This document shows positions 60,163 to 64,000 of a DNA stretch of 64,000 nucleotides, piece by piece; within the stretch, counting starts at the first letter, position 1, and each line of letters starts with the position of its first letter. The notes under the pieces are model-generated. The model was given only the letters and a program-made list of their open reading frames with translations, had not been told where the DNA came from and made no database searches. Made by a program: the position numbers and the translations under genes. The stretch comes from Acheta domesticus (Eukaryota; Arthropoda; Insecta; Orthoptera; Gryllidae): positions 64,810,723-64,874,722 of the forward strand of contig JAHLJT010009419.1 in the NCBI GenBank assembly GCA_031308135.1. The letters run 5' to 3'.

Positions 60163-61412
60163 AATTTAAATCTACAGATATCAAAAAAATAATAATTGAG
60201 ATTATATATTAGATCTAAAACTGTGTAAATTAATGGCGCTTAAGTAAATTGGTAAGAATATTAGTTTTTATGCTAGTTAGTTAGTAAAAGTAGCAGATTT
60301 TTATATAGACACTGCATGTTTAACGCGTACCCAATACTAAATGTTTTGAAGTCAGTAAGCCAGAAATCCTTAACTAAATAATGATATGTCATTTACGTAT
60401 AAAGAAATAAAGTTTTAAAATGTATAAGTAAACAAAATGGTTTACCTTTGTTTCCCGTAATTTTGATACTGAATATCTCATCAACAAACATCTATTTTCT
60501 TCCATGTAACTTCTTTTTATGGCACTTGCAATAAATAGAGACAGGTTCTACAAAGTATCTTGGGAGTAGCCAAATGTTGAGATGAAACTGGGTTAACAGG
60601 GTTTTGCGAACAATACATAGGTATCCTCTCGAAGCGAATGTACGATTCTATGACTTGATGATTTCATTCAGAAGTAACAGACACTAAGAGCTTTGACTTG
60701 CATACATCCGTTAAACATTAAGGACAGAGAGTTCATATTCAGTTCGATCTGAATTCTAACTCAGGATTTGGTCCCTCAAAATTGAATGCTCTCTTATTCT
60801 GTTAATTTGCTAGAGTTGAGATATTTAGTTTTCACTTCTTTGTTTAGAAATCTCAAAACGAGATCCCAAGAACAAGTGAGTAACACTCAGATCATTCAAG
60901 TTCTACACCAATTAAGAGAGCATGAATGTGCTAAACCCTTATTGGCAAACTTCTTATTGGCAAAAATTTACCGTATTAACAAAAGTAAAACTCAATTACA
61001 AGGAATATCTCTAATATACAATTCCTAAGCCTATCGCTTCCTACCATCTCTTTGGTCCTAAAAATGAGGCAGTCAACTTCAACTCTTTCTATGCACAAAT
61101 GTTTTATGTTGAGAATTATCTTATTGTCAACTGACTCCAAAGTTAACGCACCAGGTGCGACCAACTTGATACATGATGTCTCTGGGCCACATTGATCAGT
61201 GGAGGTGAAAGAGACTCAATACCAAGCGAATGGTCGCATAGCCTCCCACTCCAGCAATGCCTCTCCGTTTCTTCAAACCTCTATACACGGCCCAGTTTTA
61301 TGTACAGAGCATAAAATGAAAGACCCAGATTTTTCTGTATGCTCTCTCTTTGACTGATCTGGATGTTTGTTGTGTTGTGTGAGCATTCCAAAGATAGTTA
61401 CTGCTAGTTCTT
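60163..61412. other. No recognised feature
   Basis: Frames of up to 80 codons without family resemblance; AT-rich to balanced composition. Confidence 0.4.
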
Positions 61413-61805
61413 TCATTTACCTTTACCATTATTTCCTCCCACAGAGTTTCTTCTCTTCCACCACCTCTTCTGCATCTCTCGCTCACTATTTCCCCGGCTC
61501 CACCACTGTCTCCTTGTTCCCCGGCGCAACCGCTCCCTCTCCATTTTCTCTTCACTTCCTCCTCCTCCTTTCTTCTCTTTTTCATGCACCTCCTCAGCTT
61601 TCACCTCTTTCGTCTCCTGCTCCTCCGTGTCCTCTTCCTACGCCCCCACCTCCTATTCTTCTTCCATTTACTCTTTCTCCTCTCCTTCTTCCTCTCATGT
61701 TTTCCCCTGCATCCATCTATTTTTCTTTTACTCTTCCCCTCTTCCTTCTTTGTTTCCTCTTCTTTTTCCTTCCCACTCTCCTCCTATTGTTTCTAGTCCT
61801 CTTCT
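61413..61805 (-). repeat. Polypyrimidine (CT-rich) low-complexity tract
   Basis: About 390 bp dominated by C and T on the plus strand, giving spurious Ser/Pro/Leu frames (up to 157 codons). It ends at the SINE head. It is the reverse-strand equivalent of the GA-rich tract next to the SINE at 24.8 kb. Confidence 0.8.
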
Positions 61806-61811
61806 GCTACC

Positions 61812-62262
61812 TCATCGACCTGGGTGGCTCAGGGCATTAATGGGCCACTGCAGTGCCTCTGACTGGGAGAGCAGGTAGGACTGGGAGGCTAGGTCTCATT
61901 CAGCCGATGTCTGGACGAGAATTCTATCGTGGCCGGCTGCTCTGATTCCTGATTTTCCGTTATTTTTTCGATCAACGCCAGTCGGATGTCGGAGTAGTAC
62001 TTAATAAACGGGCCCGCAATCTTCCCTTCCTATCCTCACCCGTATTACTACCAAGATGTCGGGAGACCAGTCGGTACGTAGAGCTTGCCTCTGGCTGGGG
62101 CGGTGCTCGCTGATGGGAGGTGTCTGGTTGGGGACAACCACGCGAGCAGACGTGAAGGTCGGCACCAGATCTCACTATCTAGAACGGGAAGATCTCCGCG
62201 TCTTCCCATGATAAAAAAAACGGATAATGTTATCAGTTGACGCGCCCGGAAACATCACTCAA
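61812..62262 (+). mobile_element. SINE family 1, copy with rearranged head
   Basis: Starts TGGGTGGCTCAGGGCATTAA, lacks the B-box region, then GGCCGGCTGCTCTGATTCC, ATGTCGGGAGACCAGTCGG, TCGGCACCAGATCTCAC and the end AGTTGACGCGCCCGGAAAC. Confidence 0.8.
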
Positions 62263-62420
62263 TGAATCTTCCGATACCCTACATCCGTACCATCCGTCAG
62301 TCCGTCCGTCGTTGTTTCCTCGCTCCTATCAACATATCCCATCCATTCATTTTTCTGCCAGCCCCATTCGTGCACCCTCCGGGCCTCCCTGCCCCGCGTT
62401 CTCCGCTCCGTGTCCGTGGT

Positions 62421-62803
62421 CAGAACCTTTCAACTCCCATATAAAGGGGTGGAGACCATTATAGTGGCGACCTCTCCTGCAGCACCTTCTTACAGGAACT
62501 AAAATACGAACGGTTGACAACGATAATTCAAACTTGCGTAACTGCTGCGTAGACACACCCAAGCGCATCATGTTACAAAAGATAGCGTCGATGTTTGCGC
62601 TTTGTTCAGCGGTTTCTTATACGTATATATTATGAATAATTGAGCACTTAGAAGACACTTTTCGTATTTCTCAGAAATCAGCCAATTTTTATGTGCGGAA
62701 GTTGGCGAGCCTAGTCTGCAGCTGTACCTGGCGACACTAGCGCCTTCTATAGTACCACCCTCCAGCTTTGTCTCCGGTTTTGATGGAGAGTTGCAAGGCC
62801 CTG
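62421..62803 (+). mobile_element. hAT-like MITE, copy C
   Basis: 383 bp. Left end CAGAACCTTTCAACTCCC (GG to AA change), right end GGAGAGTTGCAAGGCCCTG. Flanking 8-mers TCCGTGGT (62413-62420) and TCCGCGGT (62804-62811) match at 7 of 8. Same orientation as copy A. Confidence 0.88.
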
Positions 62804-64000
62804 TCCGCGGTGGCCTCTGCCGCTGGCGGCGTAGCCTGTGCCGCCCGGGGGCGCTGGTGCTTGAAACGGCGCGGTGCGCAGAAGCGCAGCGCGTGACTGC
62901 GCTCGAGCGGCAAGAGCGCACTTGGCGCGCAGCTGCGCAGACGCCGCGCTCAAGCCAGCCGACCCCGCACCTGCGCCGAGAAAGACGAATAGCACAAATG
63001 TTTAAAATACCGATATCCCCGTTACCAATGTCGAAAATGCGCATAAATTGAAGGGAAACTATGCAGCTTCTGGTCATGGGAGAGGGGTCCATAATTTTGT
63101 CCAGAGAATTAGCGAAAAGCTAAAAAAGATGAAACAGTTTCTATTTTGAGTGAATGGTGTAATATTATATTGTGTTATCCTATTTTCATTACGCGCGTAC
63201 CGACTGATATACTCAAAGCGTGACAGTTATTTTAGAATGAGAACTTCTTTTATTTCTTCCCATGTAATGATTGTATAGTATATCCATATTGTTGGGGGGT
63301 TGGGGCAGAAGTCAAGGCAACTACTTTTTTTTCTAAAAGGAATATTATAGGATCACTTCATTTTATTTGTCGCATGAAAGAAATATATTACTAGTGTGTG
63401 TCCAGAACCCCGGATGGTTCTTTAAGTCTCTAGATTAGCACAGAGAGCAATGTAAAATCAGTTGTCTACCGCCATGCAAGTGTGCTCCCTTGGAGTAACG
63501 CTCCTACATCAAAACGGTCATTCACCGTAGAAGAAATGCCCCAGAATGTCACAGGGAATTGGTGGAAGCTGTTGGGAATAAAACCCTTCCACACCTCACA
63601 TTCGCGAGATTTGCAGGGGAGTTTCTGCGAGATCGCGTAGCAACCAATGTTCAGCATCGCACGGGACACGACCTGCAAGTGTGCGGACGGATGTGATTGC
63701 CGGAGGCAGTCGATGGATGCGACTGGAGTCAAAGAGCGAAAGTTTTATCGAGAAACGCACACTCGGTCATCCCATGCTGATCACAGGGTGATAGGCGTCC
63801 TCACTCAAACACTCTAGGCCTTCGCGCGACTGTCCGATATGAAAACGTATTATTCCCAAAATCTTCCAATATCCTGTAATATTCTAGGGCCTTTCTTCCC
63901 TGAAGAACGACTGTTTTGCAGTATCACTAGTACTTTTTAAACGTTAAACTTTTTCTGTTGATAATGTTTTCAAATACAATTTTAAGACAATAACTTTTCT
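62804..64000. other. GC-rich patch then AT-rich DNA; no supported gene
   Basis: 62804-62990 is CpG-rich, with open frames but no recognisable product. Near 63915-63932 TTTTGCAGTATCACTAGT resembles the terminus of the foldback-linked repeat, suggesting another end fragment. The 88-codon minus frame at 63732-63466 has no known motif. Confidence 0.4.

Noticed and set aside
61367..61840. 157-codon Ser/Pro/Leu frame
   Set aside because: Artefact of the CT-rich tract, ending inside a SINE.
62568..63092. 174-codon minus-strand frame
   Set aside because: Its 3' half is the hAT-like MITE and its 5' half a GC-rich patch; the junction is an insertion boundary, so the frame is accidental.
1..64000. Search for other protein-coding genes, rRNA, CRISPR arrays or prokaryotic operons
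   Set aside because: No frame outside the Osiris exons and the piggyBac remnant shows recognisable domains. Direct repeats lack CRISPR spacing, and no rRNA-like block was seen.

Overview
This is a piece of a large, repeat-rich insect nuclear genome. The evidence is one real gene with GT-AG introns that belongs to the insect-specific Osiris family, an AT-rich background with short CpG-rich patches, and dense non-autonomous transposons. The species cannot be fixed from the sequence. A 10.2 kb intron inside a small gene suits a big-genome lineage (a polyneopteran is plausible), but that is inference. There are no operons, CRISPR arrays or bacterial genes.

Gene content: the only protein-coding gene I can support is the 5' part of an Osiris (DUF1676) gene on the minus strand. 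Exon 1 (21803-21531) encodes a signal peptide and the two-cysteine block. Exon 2 (11319-11016) continues in phase and encodes the middle of the domain. The TATA box and initiator are at 21918-21883, and a CpG-rich region lies upstream. The exon(s) for the hydrophobic C-terminal half are not in the window and should lie beyond position 1. So about 1-21.9 kb is this gene with its introns, and 22-64 kb is its 5' flank, with no other recognisable gene.

Repeat layout: 2.4-3.5 kb holds two small MITEs. 4.7-5.4 and 9.0-9.9 kb hold copies and stacked 3' pieces of a tRNA-headed SINE. 5.7-6.7 kb holds one arm of a large foldback family. 9.9-11 kb holds an hAT-like MITE and a second MITE only 36 bp from the exon 2 splice donor. 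11.6-12 kb and 14.7-15.4 kb hold inverted repeats. A near full-length SINE lies at 16.2-16.8 kb. 23.5-25.7 kb is GA-rich minisatellite split by a SINE. 27.8-31 kb is a compound inverted/tandem repeat cluster. 31-32.4 kb stacks an hAT-like MITE, an inverted-repeat element and a SINE. 34.0 and 37.0 kb hold hairpin elements. 48.2-50.2 kb is a 2 kb palindrome built from ~300-bp tandem units. 54.3 kb is a SINE with an 11-bp target duplication. 55.3-56.3 kb is a decayed piggyBac with TTAA sites and a remnant zinc-finger domain. 59.9 kb is an inverted repeat. 61.4-62.8 kb is a CT-rich tract, a SINE and a third hAT-like MITE.

Together the window shows a cuticle/trachea-type secreted-protein gene whose introns and upstream flank have been colonised by at least eight separate transposon families. 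Several still show target-site duplications. All family assignments were made by eye and need similarity searches.
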